Positions 24,881 through 32,558 of a stretch of DNA of 41,685 bases are shown piece after piece. Position numbers and translations under genes: made by a program. The notes beneath the pieces were generated by a model. The model was not told the origin of the DNA. It was given only the letters and a program-made list of their open reading frames with translations, and made no database searches. How positions within the stretch are numbered: position 1 is the stretch's first letter; each line of letters begins with the position of its first letter. The DNA comes from Actinomycetota bacterium (GTDB taxonomy: Bacteria; Actinomycetota; CADDZG01; WHSQ01). The stretch is taken from positions 1-41,685 of the forward strand of contig WHSV01000024.1 of NCBI GenBank assembly GCA_009379915.1, given 5' to 3'.

Positions 24881-25108
24881 ATGCCGAAGAGCAGGTCGAA
24901 GCGCAAGCAGTTCCAGCATCAGCCGCCGCCCAAGCCGAAGCCCAAGACCTCAGCTCCGTGGGTCGGGTGGCTGTTCTTCGGGCTGATGGGGGCAGGAGTG
25001 GGCCTGATCCTGGCGTTCTACGTCGCCTGGCAGGGGGAAGGGCCCTGGCTGTTCGTCGGGCTCGGGCTGATCCTGGCGGCGTTCGTCGTGGCCACGCAGT
25101 GGCACTGA
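24881..25108 (+). CDS. crgA: CrgA-like cell-division inhibitor
   Basis: The 75-aa product opens MPKSRSKRKQFQ with a Pro/Lys-rich cytoplasmic segment. Two membrane helices follow (about 29-50, WVGWLFFGLMGAGVGLILAFYVA; about 54-71, PWLFVGLGLILAAFVVAT), and it ends QWH. The MPKS start, the two-helix hairpin and the terminal WH match CrgA, which in Streptomyces and Mycobacterium coordinates FtsZ, septal PBPs and other divisome proteins. It is near the minimal length. TACTAT lies 8 nt before the ATG with no ribosome site, so a leaderless start is possible. Its place near the PknB operon and sortase fits the conserved locus. Confidence 0.9.
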   Translation: MPKSRSKRKQFQHQPPPKPKPKTSAPWVGWLFFGLMGAGVGLILAFYVAWQGEGPWLFVGLGLILAAFVVATQWH

Positions 25109-25149
25109 GCGGCCGCTCCCACCAAAACTACAAGGATGTTGTTTTCCCC

Positions 25150-25173
25150 AGCTGTGGATAGAGCTGTGGATGA
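25150..25173 (+). promoter_or_regulatory. Direct repeat with DnaA-box-like sequences
   Basis: AGCTGTGGAT occurs at 25150-25159 and 25162-25171, 12 bp apart. The embedded 9-mers TGTGGATAG (25153-25161) and TGTGGATGA (25165-25173) each differ slightly from the reverse complement of the DnaA box TTATCCACA. They lie in the 92-bp gap between crgA and the zinc-ribbon gene. Two boxes alone do not make an origin; a DnaA-regulated promoter is possible. Confidence 0.35.
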
Positions 25174-25200
25174 GATCCCACCGGCAGGAGCGCCAAAGCC

Positions 25201-25530
25201 GTGAGCAGAGCCCGAATCATCGTTCTCACCCTCGCCATCGTGGCGATGGTCGTCCTCGGGCAGATCTTCGGCTACTACCGCTCGATAACGGGCGTCCTCA
25301 TGTTCGTCGGGATCCTGGCCTTCGGGACCCGCTACGTCCAGACCATGGGCGACATCCCGCCCGAGCCCGAGATAACCGAGGTCAGCGAGTACGGCCTGAA
25401 GTATGTCTGCGCCAACTGCGGCCTCGAGCTGAAGGTCGAGAAGGTGGCCAAGGACAAGGCCCCGACCCACTGCATGGAGCCGATGAACCTGGTCAGAGAG
25501 GGGGGCAAGCCACCGCTGCGACCGGTCTAG
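25201..25530 (+). CDS. Membrane protein with C-terminal zinc ribbon
   Basis: The 109-aa product starts at GTG 25201 with GGCAGGAG upstream. Two N-terminal membrane helices (about 6-25, IIVLTLAIVAMVVLGQIFGYY; about 28-46, ITGVLMFVGILAFGTRYV) are followed by a cytoplasmic zinc-ribbon-like domain. That domain has YVCANCGLELKVEKVAKDKAPTHCMEPM, with Cys-X2-Cys and a downstream His-Cys pair. I do not know a defined function; similar short proteins occur near the crgA/pknB locus in some Actinobacteria. Metal binding is inferred from the Cys spacing. Same direction as crgA, 92 bp away. Confidence 0.75.
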   Translation: MSRARIIVLTLAIVAMVVLGQIFGYYRSITGVLMFVGILAFGTRYVQTMGDIPPEPEITEVSEYGLKYVCANCGLELKVEKVAKDKAPTHCMEPMNLVREGGKPPLRPV

Positions 25531-25551
25531 CGGCCTCCGCGATGGAAACCA

Positions 25552-25850
25552 AACCCCGGGACCGGCACCCAAGGGCCAAATTGGCGGGTGATTTACCTGA
25601 TTCCGCCCGCTCGGGTGCATCCGGCCAACGCTTCGCCGATTTGGTCGCCTTGCGACCATGGTGCGCGAACGAACGAGCCAAACGCTGATTCAGGCGCGCG
25701 GGGCCATACCTTCGACCATTTTCCGACACGGATCGTCGTTTTTCGTCGGAAGTCCACGCCGAATCCGGTGCGAGCCCGAAACCGGGACACGGCACACACT
25801 TTCCCCTCGACGCGGTCTTGGCTTGTGACTCCGACGTGAGCGGGCCTCGA
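25552..25850 (+). repeat. Interspersed intergenic repeat, copy B
   Basis: This fills the 339-bp gap 25531-25869, where no gene is supported. The core CTTCGCCGATTTGGTCG begins at 25631, with a perfect hairpin TGGTCGC/GCGACCA (25642-25648 and 25652-25658) and then TGGTGCGCGAACG, near-identical to copy C. The module 25709-25750 is the reverse complement of 26881-26922 in copy C. The tail GAAACCGGGACACGGCAC (25778-25796) is shared with copies A and C. A second tail-like stretch, AAACCCCGGGACCGGCACC, opens the copy at about 25551. Confidence 0.8.
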
Positions 25851-25869
25851 AGCCAGACAACTTCCCCTC

Positions 25870-26724
25870 TCAAGGCACCGGTTCTAGTTGTGCGTTGATC
25901 TCCACGGTTCCATCACCGTAACGATCGTCGATCTCCTGTTGAGTAGCGGCGTCCAGCACCACGACGCCCAGTTCCACCACGTTGCGGTTCTCGCTCGAGT
26001 CCGAGGAGAGAACTTCGAGGCCGAGCTCCTGACCAGCAGTCCCGCTCAGCTCGGCTTGTATCTCGTGGAGTCGTTCGAGGGTGCGCTCGTGCTCCGTCAC
26101 GCAGAGAGGGCCTCCCCAATCTCGGCGAATCTCTCGCTCGTGACGATCGAGGTCGTCCGTGAAGGCGAGGTTCAGAACGGTGTCGGTGGGATCGGTGAAC
26201 TCAGTCGGTTCATCGATGTAGTCGATCCAAGCGCCGGCAAAGTCGGGTTCTCGTCGCGCCGCGTTGATGGCTCTCAACTGGTCGACCTCTGAGGTGAGAT
26301 CCGGATCCGGCCTCTCCCAGCCTCTCGGGGGCTTGGGGCAACGGCTTGTGATCGAATCGTCCTCTACGTCTTGTCGACGAGGTGGGGCCGCTTCGATCAG
26401 CGTGAAGGTGTCGCCGTCGTAGAGCCCCGTGACCTCGAAGTCGCCCCAGGTCGTCCCGGTGGCAGACTCCTCACCCGAGACGTCATCCCAGTTCCAGCCT
26501 GCGATCCGAGGCCCTCCACACTGCGGCGGGAGCGATTCCATGACCACGCCCAGGCACAGGACCGGCTCGGCACCTTTCTCCTCGAGGACCGTTCCGGTGC
26601 CCCGGTACCTCTGTGCCGACGCTTCCGGCTGGCTGCCTCCACCGTTGCGACCGCTGAGGGACCCGGGCGCGCCGCAGGCAGCGAGGATCAAGCACGTCGC
26701 GAACAGCAGCGAGATCTTCCTCAT
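25870..26724 (-). CDS. Putative lipoprotein of unknown function
   Basis: The 284-aa product has a clear lipoprotein signal (MRKISLLFATCLILAAC, Cys17 in an LAAC lipobox) and a Gly/Ser-rich linker. The mature part contains TGTVLEEKGAEPVLCLGVVMESLPPQCGGPRIAGWNWDD, resembling small beta-domains found in secreted actinobacterial proteins, and two more Cys later. A helical Glu/Arg-rich middle (RRDWGGPLCVTEHERTLERLHEIQAEL) and a C-terminal strand-rich piece (VVELGVVVLDAATQQEIDDRYGDGTVEINAQL) follow. The family is not recognised. It is flanked on both sides by the interspersed repeat in direct orientation (copies B and C). The start ATG at 26724 has only a weak ribosome site. Confidence 0.75.
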   Translation of the reverse strand: MRKISLLFATCLILAACGAPGSLSGRNGGGSQPEASAQRYRGTGTVLEEKGAEPVLCLGVVMESLPPQCGGPRIAGWNWDDVSGEESATGTTWGDFEVTGLYDGDTFTLIEAAPPRRQDVEDDSITSRCPKPPRGWERPDPDLTSEVDQLRAINAARREPDFAGAWIDYIDEPTEFTDPTDTVLNLAFTDDLDRHEREIRRDWGGPLCVTEHERTLERLHEIQAELSGTAGQELGLEVLSSDSSENRNVVELGVVVLDAATQQEIDDRYGDGTVEINAQLEPVP

Positions 26725-26783
26725 CCCCGCTCAGACGTCACGGCACATCGGAAAAGTTCCGGCCTGTTCCTTCCCGCTGGGGC

Positions 26784-27010
26784 TGGGTTCCGGCGAACCC
26801 TTCGCCGATTTGGTCGGCTATGCGACCATGGTGCGCGAACGTACGAGTCAAGACGCCGGTCGGGTCGGGGGCCACCACAGGTTCGACGAAAAACGACGCT
26901 CAGCGTCGTCAATGGTCGAAGGTCCGCGATCAGAGCCGCAGCGGGCCCCCCGAAAACCGGCGCACGGCACCAACTCTCCCCCCTGCTGCCGGTTCTGGCT
27001 TTCGGCCAGA
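26784..27010 (+). repeat. Interspersed intergenic repeat, copy C
   Basis: Hairpin GGGTTC/GAACCC (26785-26790 and 26795-26800) is followed by TTCGCCGATTTGGTCG, arms TGGTCG/CGACCA (26811-26816 and 26823-26828) and TGGTGCGCGAACG. The module at 26881-26922 contains an 8-bp palindrome ACGACGCT/AGCGTCGT (26892-26908) and is inverted relative to copy B. The tail CGCACGGCACCAACTCTCCCCC...CTGCCGGTTCTGGCTTTCGGCC (26960-27007) matches copy A. It ends against the thiolase stop at 27013. Confidence 0.8.
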
Positions 27011-27012
27011 CG

Positions 27013-28173
27013 CTAGGTCAGCCGCTCCAGCAGGGTCGCGTTCGCCAGGCCCCCGCCCTCGCACATGGTCTGCAACAGGTAGCGGCCCGCGCGCTGCTCG
27101 AGGGCGTTTAGCCCGGTCGCCATCAACCTCGTTCCCGAGGCTCCGAGCGGGTGACCGAGTGCGATCGCGCCCCCGTGGACGTTGACGTGCTCGTCGAACC
27201 AGACGTCGTCGATCCCGAGCTCCTTCTTCCAGGCGAGCACTACGCTCGCGAAGGCCTCGTTGATCTCGATCACATCGATGTCCTCGATGCTCAGGCCGGA
27301 CACGGCCAGGATCCTCTTGGTCGACGGGATCGGCCCGGTCAGCATCGTTACGGGATCCGCGCCCACCACGGCGAAGCTCACGAACCGGGCCCGGGGGCGA
27401 AGACCAAGCTCCTCGGCCTTCTCGGGCGTGGTGATGAGAACGGCCGAGGCCCCGTCGGTGATCTGCGAGGAGTTTCCGGCCGTCACGATCCCGTCTTCCT
27501 TGAAGGCCGTCTGGAGAGTGGCCATCTTGTCGAGGTTGGGTTTGCGCATCCCCTCGTCGATCTCGAAGAGCTCGTCCTCCACCTTGATGGGATGGATCTC
27601 GTTCTTGAAGGCACCCGTCTCGGTCGCGCTCAGGGCCCGCTCGTGGCTGCGCGACCCGAAGCCGTCGGCATCCTCTCGGCTGATGCCCCATCGCTCGGAG
27701 ATGATCTCGGCCGAGATGCCCTGCGGAACGAGGCCGCCTTCGTAGCGACCCATGAGGCTGTCGGGGAACGGGAAACCGGGGGCCTCGGCGCTCGAGCCCA
27801 TGGGAACTCGGCTCATCGACTCGACGCCGCACGCGATCGCGATGTCGTAGGCCCCGGCGATGACACCCTGTGCGGCGAAGTGAGCCGACTGCTGGCTCGA
27901 GCCACACTGGCGGTCGACCGTCGTAGCCGGAACCTCCTCGGGCAGACCGGCGGCCAGCCAGGCGTTGCGTCCGACGTTGAGCGACTGCTCGCCGACCTGG
28001 CTCACGCATCCACAGATCACGTCGTCGACGAGCGCGGCATCGATGCTCGAGCGCGCGACCGTTTCGTTCAGCACCTCCGCAAGCAGGTCGACCGGGTGCC
28101 AGCCGCTCAACTTGCCGTTGCGCTTGCCCAAGGGCGTCCTTACCGCCTCTACGATCACCGCTTCACGCGTCAT
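27013..28173 (-). CDS. Thiolase (acetyl-CoA acetyltransferase family)
   Basis: The 386-aa product opens TREAVIVEAVRTPLGKRNGKLSGWHPVDLLAEVL. Catalytic residues: nucleophile Cys in VDRQCGSSQQSAHF, His in ALGHPLGASGTRL and acid/base Cys in TMCEGGGLANATLLE. It condenses or cleaves acyl-CoAs, in beta-oxidation or acetoacetyl-CoA formation; steroid-type thiolases share this architecture, so the chain-length class is uncertain. A purine-rich ribosome site (GGGAAAGGGAAGG) precedes ATG 28173. It is monocistronic as far as can be seen; no acyl-CoA dehydrogenase or enoyl-CoA hydratase is adjacent. The SCP2-like gene nearby is not co-directional. Confidence 0.93.
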   Translation of the reverse strand: MTREAVIVEAVRTPLGKRNGKLSGWHPVDLLAEVLNETVARSSIDAALVDDVICGCVSQVGEQSLNVGRNAWLAAGLPEEVPATTVDRQCGSSQQSAHFAAQGVIAGAYDIAIACGVESMSRVPMGSSAEAPGFPFPDSLMGRYEGGLVPQGISAEIISERWGISREDADGFGSRSHERALSATETGAFKNEIHPIKVEDELFEIDEGMRKPNLDKMATLQTAFKEDGIVTAGNSSQITDGASAVLITTPEKAEELGLRPRARFVSFAVVGADPVTMLTGPIPSTKRILAVSGLSIEDIDVIEINEAFASVVLAWKKELGIDDVWFDEHVNVHGGAIALGHPLGASGTRLMATGLNALEQRAGRYLLQTMCEGGGLANATLLERLT

Positions 28174-28297
28174 GCCCTTCCCTTTCCCGTCCGTTTCCCT
28201 CGCTCTTTTCCGCCACTAACCGGCGGTTCCGCTCAACGATGACCGCCTCCCGAGCCGTTACGAATCCATCTCCGCCTGACTGGAATTGACCGGATGG

Positions 28298-30496
28298 TCA
28301 AGTATCGCGCTTTTGCGAGGAAGGGTGGAGCGCCCGCGCCACACCAGGGCTCATGGGGGTCCCGGGAGGAAAGACGTTGTGGCGAATCACGACCTTGGTG
28401 CCCCGCGCGGAGGTCTCGAACGTGACCGAGTCCATCAGCTCCTGGATGAGGAACAGGCCCCGGCCCCCGGCTGCGAAGCGGTCCTGCTCGCGACTCTTGA
28501 CCTCGTCCATATCGAATCCGCTCCCGTCGTCCGCGATCGTCACGACCACGTCGGTGCCGTCGAGCTTCACGCCAACCCGTACCTCGCTTCGCCCCTGTGC
28601 GCGACGCCCGTGCCTGGCCGCATTCGCCGCCGCTTCACCCACGGCGAGCAGGATGTCCTGGCTGATCTCGACGGGAGCCCGGATCTCGGCGAGGAACCCC
28701 ATCACGAAGTGGCGGATCTCGCCCAGCCGAGCGGACTCGTTGGCGAGGACGATCTCTCGTTCCGGCTCCTCGAGTGTCGCGTCGGGTACCACCTGCAGCA
28801 CGAGCAGAGCTAAGTCGTCACGAAGATCCCCTTCTCCAACCCAGGCATCCACGCCGCGCCGGATTGCCTGAACCAATTCACCCGGAGTTCCGACGCCGTA
28901 GAGCTGCACCAGATCTACGAAACGAGCCTGACCGAAGGGCTTCGAAGCGCGCGGAGCCTCCGTCACCCCGTCGGTGTAGAGCACCAGCATGTCGCCGGGC
29001 TCGAGCTCGATGTGCCCCGCTTTGTACTCGGCGTCGTCCTCGACGCCCATGGCGATGCCACCCTCGTCGAGCCACTCAACCTCGCGCGATCGAGCCCGGT
29101 ACACGACGGGTGGTACGTGGCCGGCGTTGACGTAATCGAACGTCGCTCGCTCGGGGTCGAGAATCCCGAAAAGCACCCGGATGAAGCGGTCGATGTTGAT
29201 CTGGCGCGAGATGTGGGCATTCATGAGCTCGAACAAAGCCGATGGCTCCGGGTTCTCGCTCAAGAACGTGCGCAGCGTGTAGCGAGCGAGGGCGGACCCG
29301 TTTGCCGCCGACGGGCCGATACCGCAGACATCGCCGAGCGTGATCCCCATACTGCCGTCGGCCATCGGAATGAAGTCGTAGAAGTCGCCGCACACCGCAC
29401 GGTTCCCCGCTGCCGGAATGTAGCGAGCAACCAGGCTGACCCTCGGAAGGGTAGGCGTCCCTTCCGGTAGGAGGCTGCGTTGGTAGCTCTCGGCCGTCTT
29501 GCGCGCCTCGTCGTAGAGCCGCTCGATCTCGGCCGCTCGTTGGGACGCCTCGGTGATGTCGGTATAGACGTCGATGCGCCCGACCAGCGCGCCACCTTCA
29601 TCGAACGTGGGTCCCGAGTAGAGGCGAAGCTGACGGCGCTCGGGCATGATCTGTTCGATCGTCGAGCGGAGCTCCCCCTCGGGATCGTCCCTCAGCTCCT
29701 GGAAGGTCTCCATGAAACCCTCGGGATCCTCCGTACGGCGCGCAATGGTTCGAAGGAGCTCGGCCCCCGGAAGGCCAGGAAAATCATCCGGATCCACGCC
29801 GAACAGCGCGCCGGCTCTGCGGTTGATGACGCGCACCGCGCCTTGACGATCACGAAAGACGATTCCCTCATCGACCGCATCGACGACGGCAAGGAGCCGG
29901 TAACGAACGGCGGTCGCGAGTCGGTGCTCCTCCTGTTGACCGTGGAACTGCTTGCGCACTTCACGTGCAAGGAGGCCCGCAATTGACCCCGAGAGCAAGA
30001 ACACTCCCGTATTCAGCAGACCGGTACCGAGCTCAGGCAGCCCACCCGTCAGACCTGCGACCACCCAGTACGCGACGCTGCCCGCGACTCCGATGGCGAG
30101 CCCGGCGACGGGATTGCTCAGCATCGCGGTCGCCACGATTGCAGCGACCAGGGCAAGTTGAATCGAAGGTACGTGGTTCCGGAGAATCCCGAACATGGCG
30201 GCGCCGAAGCCGAGCGACACCAAGCCGGAGGAAACCCCGATCCAGCGATCAACACGGGCTCGCTCGACGATGAAGGTGAACAACGCCCATATCCAAGCGG
30301 CGAGCGCTGCGGTCGCAGCAAGCCCCCTCAACCGGACGTCGCTCGGAAGATCCGAGATCACGACGACGACTGCGAGAAGCGCAACGGTGCCCCAAGCGAT
30401 GAGCTCGGCCACGTTGAGGGCCCACCCCCAACTTCCCCGCTTAACGCCCCGCCGATCTCGGGAGATCATTGAGTTCCATCTTCGTTGCGTGTTCAA
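28298..30496 (-). CDS. Membrane PAS-SpoIIE phosphatase-HATPase regulator
   Basis: Up to 732 aa; the start may be TTG 30496 or ATG 30469, neither with a clear ribosome site. The N-terminal membrane domain has about six helices (about 28-180). A PAS domain (about 200-320: LLAVVDAVDEGIVFRDRQGAVRVINRRAGALFG) and a short coiled linker lead to a SpoIIE/PPM phosphatase (about 340-565). Metal-binding aspartates lie in AVCGDFYDF, GDVCGIGPSAA, LVLYTDGVTEA and LRDDLALLV. The C-terminus is an RsbW-like HATPase (about 590-715) with GEAAANAARHG, DDGSGFD and GGRGLFLI. In partner-switching systems the phosphatase activates an anti-anti-sigma factor while the kinase inactivates it or binds sigma; here both lie on one chain. 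No STAS or sigma partner is adjacent. Confidence 0.93.
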   Translation of the reverse strand: MNTQRRWNSMISRDRRGVKRGSWGWALNVAELIAWGTVALLAVVVVISDLPSDVRLRGLAATAALAAWIWALFTFIVERARVDRWIGVSSGLVSLGFGAAMFGILRNHVPSIQLALVAAIVATAMLSNPVAGLAIGVAGSVAYWVVAGLTGGLPELGTGLLNTGVFLLSGSIAGLLAREVRKQFHGQQEEHRLATAVRYRLLAVVDAVDEGIVFRDRQGAVRVINRRAGALFGVDPDDFPGLPGAELLRTIARRTEDPEGFMETFQELRDDPEGELRSTIEQIMPERRQLRLYSGPTFDEGGALVGRIDVYTDITEASQRAAEIERLYDEARKTAESYQRSLLPEGTPTLPRVSLVARYIPAAGNRAVCGDFYDFIPMADGSMGITLGDVCGIGPSAANGSALARYTLRTFLSENPEPSALFELMNAHISRQINIDRFIRVLFGILDPERATFDYVNAGHVPPVVYRARSREVEWLDEGGIAMGVEDDAEYKAGHIELEPGDMLVLYTDGVTEAPRASKPFGQARFVDLVQLYGVGTPGELVQAIRRGVDAWVGEGDLRDDLALLVLQVVPDATLEEPEREIVLANESARLGEIRHFVMGFLAEIRAPVEISQDILLAVGEAAANAARHGRRAQGRSEVRVGVKLDGTDVVVTIADDGSGFDMDEVKSREQDRFAAGGRGLFLIQELMDSVTFETSARGTKVVIRHNVFPPGTPMSPGVARALHPSSQKRDT

Positions 30497-30532
30497 CCTT
30501 GTTCCACTCTAGTTGGCTGCGCGCTCACATCT

Positions 30533-32032
30533 CTACGTTTGGCCGTCAAAGTCGCATCGTCTCCACGTTTCGCCGACGGCTTCGGCGATTCCCTCCTCCT
30601 CGAGGAGCTCGAGAATTGCCACTACCTGAAATCGTGCGATGGGATGGAGCTGCTGAGGGGTGTCGGTATAGACGCGCGCCACGATCTCGTCGGCGGTTCG
30701 AGGGGAATCGAGCGCTTCGAGGACAGACTTGCGTCTCTCGGCTCGGTGTGCGAGGTACTGATCGATGACCGCCGTTCCACCGTCGAGCGCCTTGAAGTGT
30801 CCCGGGTAGATCCTCTCGAGGTCCAAGCCGCGCAGGCGGTGGAGGCTGGAGAGGTAGTCCCGCATGTTCCCGTCGGGCGGCGCGATCACGGCTGTGCCCT
30901 CACCCAGGATGTTGTCACCTGCAAAGAGACTCCTGGCGCCGAGGAGCTCATAACCGACGTGGTCGGAAGCGTGACCCGGCGTGTGAAGTGCTCGTAGAGT
31001 CGCACCCCGGGCGGAGATCTCGTCGCCCTCGGCGAGCGGCTGCACCTTGGTCCCATCGACCGGGGCGTCGCCGAAGGCTCGAACCGGAGCGCCCGTGCGC
31101 TCGACGAGTGCGGCCACCCCGCCGGTGTGGTCGGAATGCCGGTGCGTAATCGCTATTGCCGCCACCTCTCCCGCTATCTCGAGAACCGACTCGAGGTAGG
31201 CCTCTTCGGCAACCGCCGGATCGATGACGATGGTGGGACCCGAGCCCACGACGTAAGTGTTGGTTCCGGGGCCGGTCATGAACCCCGGATTCGGAGCCAG
31301 CACGACCGCCACGTGTGGCGACAAGCGTGCCCGCAGGATCTCTCCCTGGGCCTGCCACTCGACGTTGCGAAGAGACGACAGGATGGTGGCGACGTCGCGG
31401 TGACCGTCGAGCCGCTGCAACATTTCGATCGTCGGCGGAGCCATGACCGCGTTCTCGGCTGCGAGCTCGGCTAGTGCCTCCTCGGGGGTCGCCCAATGAG
31501 CGCCGTCGACCTCGGTGGGATCGGGGTCCGGCTCCCAATCCGCGGGCGCGCGCACGACGAAAAAGCGGGCGTCGAACCGCACGGGTGACCCCAGAGGTGT
31601 GACCCACCGGCCGGCCGGCACGAGCTCGTCGGTTGCGAGCGTCACACCCAACGCGAGGCACCGCTCGAGCCAACGACCGGGCTCGTCGGTCGGGTCACGC
31701 TCGAGTTTCTCGATGGGCCCCCGGCCGGGAGGAAACCCAACCTCCTCGTGGGCCTCTCGTAGCGCCGCGACATAGGCGCCCAGAGCCTCTGCGGGGTCGG
31801 AGGCATCGAGAGCGGAGCGCGCGTCGGCCTGACTCAGAGGGGAAGCTCGTTCCCAGCGGGCGTCACAATCTGCCGGAGCGACCGACCCTCCAGGGAAGAC
31901 GATGGCTCCGCCCATGAACCGCATCGATTTGGGCCGGACGGTGAGCAGAACCTGAGGTCCGTCGGTCGAATCCCTGAGAATTACGAGCGTCGCCGCGAGT
32001 CGCGGATCGGAGAGGTCGTTGGTGCGCTGCAT
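30533..32032 (-). CDS. Fused Nudix hydrolase (NUDT19-like) and metallo-beta-lactamase (LACTB2-like)
   Basis: The start ATG 32032 gives 499 aa; open frame upstream to 32155 is not family-like. N-terminal Nudix domain (about 1-240): RLAATLVILRD, FMGGAIVFPGGSV, then an insertion of about 45 residues before REAHEEVGF, the arrangement known from NUDT19-type CoA diphosphatases. C-terminal MBL domain (about 245-430): PNPGFMTGPGTNTYVVGSG, THRHSDHTGG metal motif, HTPGHASDH, FAGDNILG and YPGHF, followed by a winged-helix tail (RKSVLEALDSPRTADEIVARVY) as in LACTB2. The fusion suggests consecutive hydrolysis or processing of one substrate class, which cannot be deduced. TACCCT lies 7 nt before the ATG, implying a leaderless mRNA divergent from the SCP2-like gene. 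Confidence 0.9.
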   Translation of the reverse strand: MQRTNDLSDPRLAATLVILRDSTDGPQVLLTVRPKSMRFMGGAIVFPGGSVAPADCDARWERASPLSQADARSALDASDPAEALGAYVAALREAHEEVGFPPGRGPIEKLERDPTDEPGRWLERCLALGVTLATDELVPAGRWVTPLGSPVRFDARFFVVRAPADWEPDPDPTEVDGAHWATPEEALAELAAENAVMAPPTIEMLQRLDGHRDVATILSSLRNVEWQAQGEILRARLSPHVAVVLAPNPGFMTGPGTNTYVVGSGPTIVIDPAVAEEAYLESVLEIAGEVAAIAITHRHSDHTGGVAALVERTGAPVRAFGDAPVDGTKVQPLAEGDEISARGATLRALHTPGHASDHVGYELLGARSLFAGDNILGEGTAVIAPPDGNMRDYLSSLHRLRGLDLERIYPGHFKALDGGTAVIDQYLAHRAERRKSVLEALDSPRTADEIVARVYTDTPQQLHPIARFQVVAILELLEEEGIAEAVGETWRRCDFDGQT

Positions 32033-32039
32033 TGATAAC

Positions 32040-32045
32040 AGGGTA
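32040..32045 (-). promoter_or_regulatory. -10-like TACCCT, leaderless start of Nudix-MBL gene
   Basis: On the minus strand TACCCT ends 7 nt before ATG 32032, with no Shine-Dalgarno between. It fits the same spacing seen at larB, thyX, trpG/pabA and the VOC gene at 39724. Confidence 0.4.
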
Positions 32046-32128
32046 TGTTTCGCGGCCAGCGAACCTTTACGGGGCGCCACCTCACGCCCAGAACCGGACG
32101 ATTCGCCGAGAAATTGGGAGGTACCACC

Positions 32129-32515
32129 GTGGCTGTGAAGTTCCTGTCCCAACAATGGGCCGAAACGATGACCTCTGCGCTCAACTCTTCAGACGACTTC
32201 AAGACGGCGGCGAGTGGTCAGTCGGCCAAGCTTCAGCAAGTCGTGACCGATGTCGAGGGCGGAGACGTCAAGTACTACTTCGTCCTCGACAACGGCACCG
32301 CGAACGTCTCGCTCGGTGAGGTCGAGGAAGCCGAGGCGACCGTCACTCAGAACTACGACACCGCATCCGGGCTGCAAAAGGGCGAGGTCAACGCCCAGCA
32401 GGCTTTCATGCAGGGAAAGCTGAAGGTCTCCGGCAACATGATGAAGCTGATGCAGCTCCAGAAAGTCATCGGTGCGATCCCCAAGGCCGTTGCCGACGTC
32501 GAAGTGGAGTACTAG
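32129..32515 (+). CDS. SCP2 sterol-binding-domain protein
   Basis: The GTG at 32129 with GGGAGG upstream gives 128 aa; codons back to 32045 are open but unlike the family. The single SCP2 domain shows KYYFVLDNGTANVSLGEVEEAEATVTQNYDTASGLQKGEVNAQQAFMQGKLKVSGNMMKLMQL, the typical lipid-binding fold with its C-terminal helix. Such proteins bind or present sterols and fatty acyl groups; the ligand here is unknown. It lacks the acetyltransferase or dehydrogenase partners found in multidomain SCP2 proteins. It is divergent from the Nudix-MBL gene and upstream of thyX in the same direction, separated by a weak hairpin. Confidence 0.9.
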   Translation: MAVKFLSQQWAETMTSALNSSDDFKTAASGQSAKLQQVVTDVEGGDVKYYFVLDNGTANVSLGEVEEAEATVTQNYDTASGLQKGEVNAQQAFMQGKLKVSGNMMKLMQLQKVIGAIPKAVADVEVEY

Positions 32516-32558
32516 GTCCGGGGAGCGCTGCTTGGTGTGGCAACAGCCAGGCGGGACT

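Noticed and set aside
25150-25173. Replication origin
   Set aside because: Only two imperfect DnaA-like boxes, no AT-rich unwinding region and no dnaA or dnaN gene in the window.
25552-27010. Composite transposon around the lipoprotein gene
   Set aside because: The flanking repeats hold no transposase, no terminal inverted repeats and no target-site duplication that I can see.
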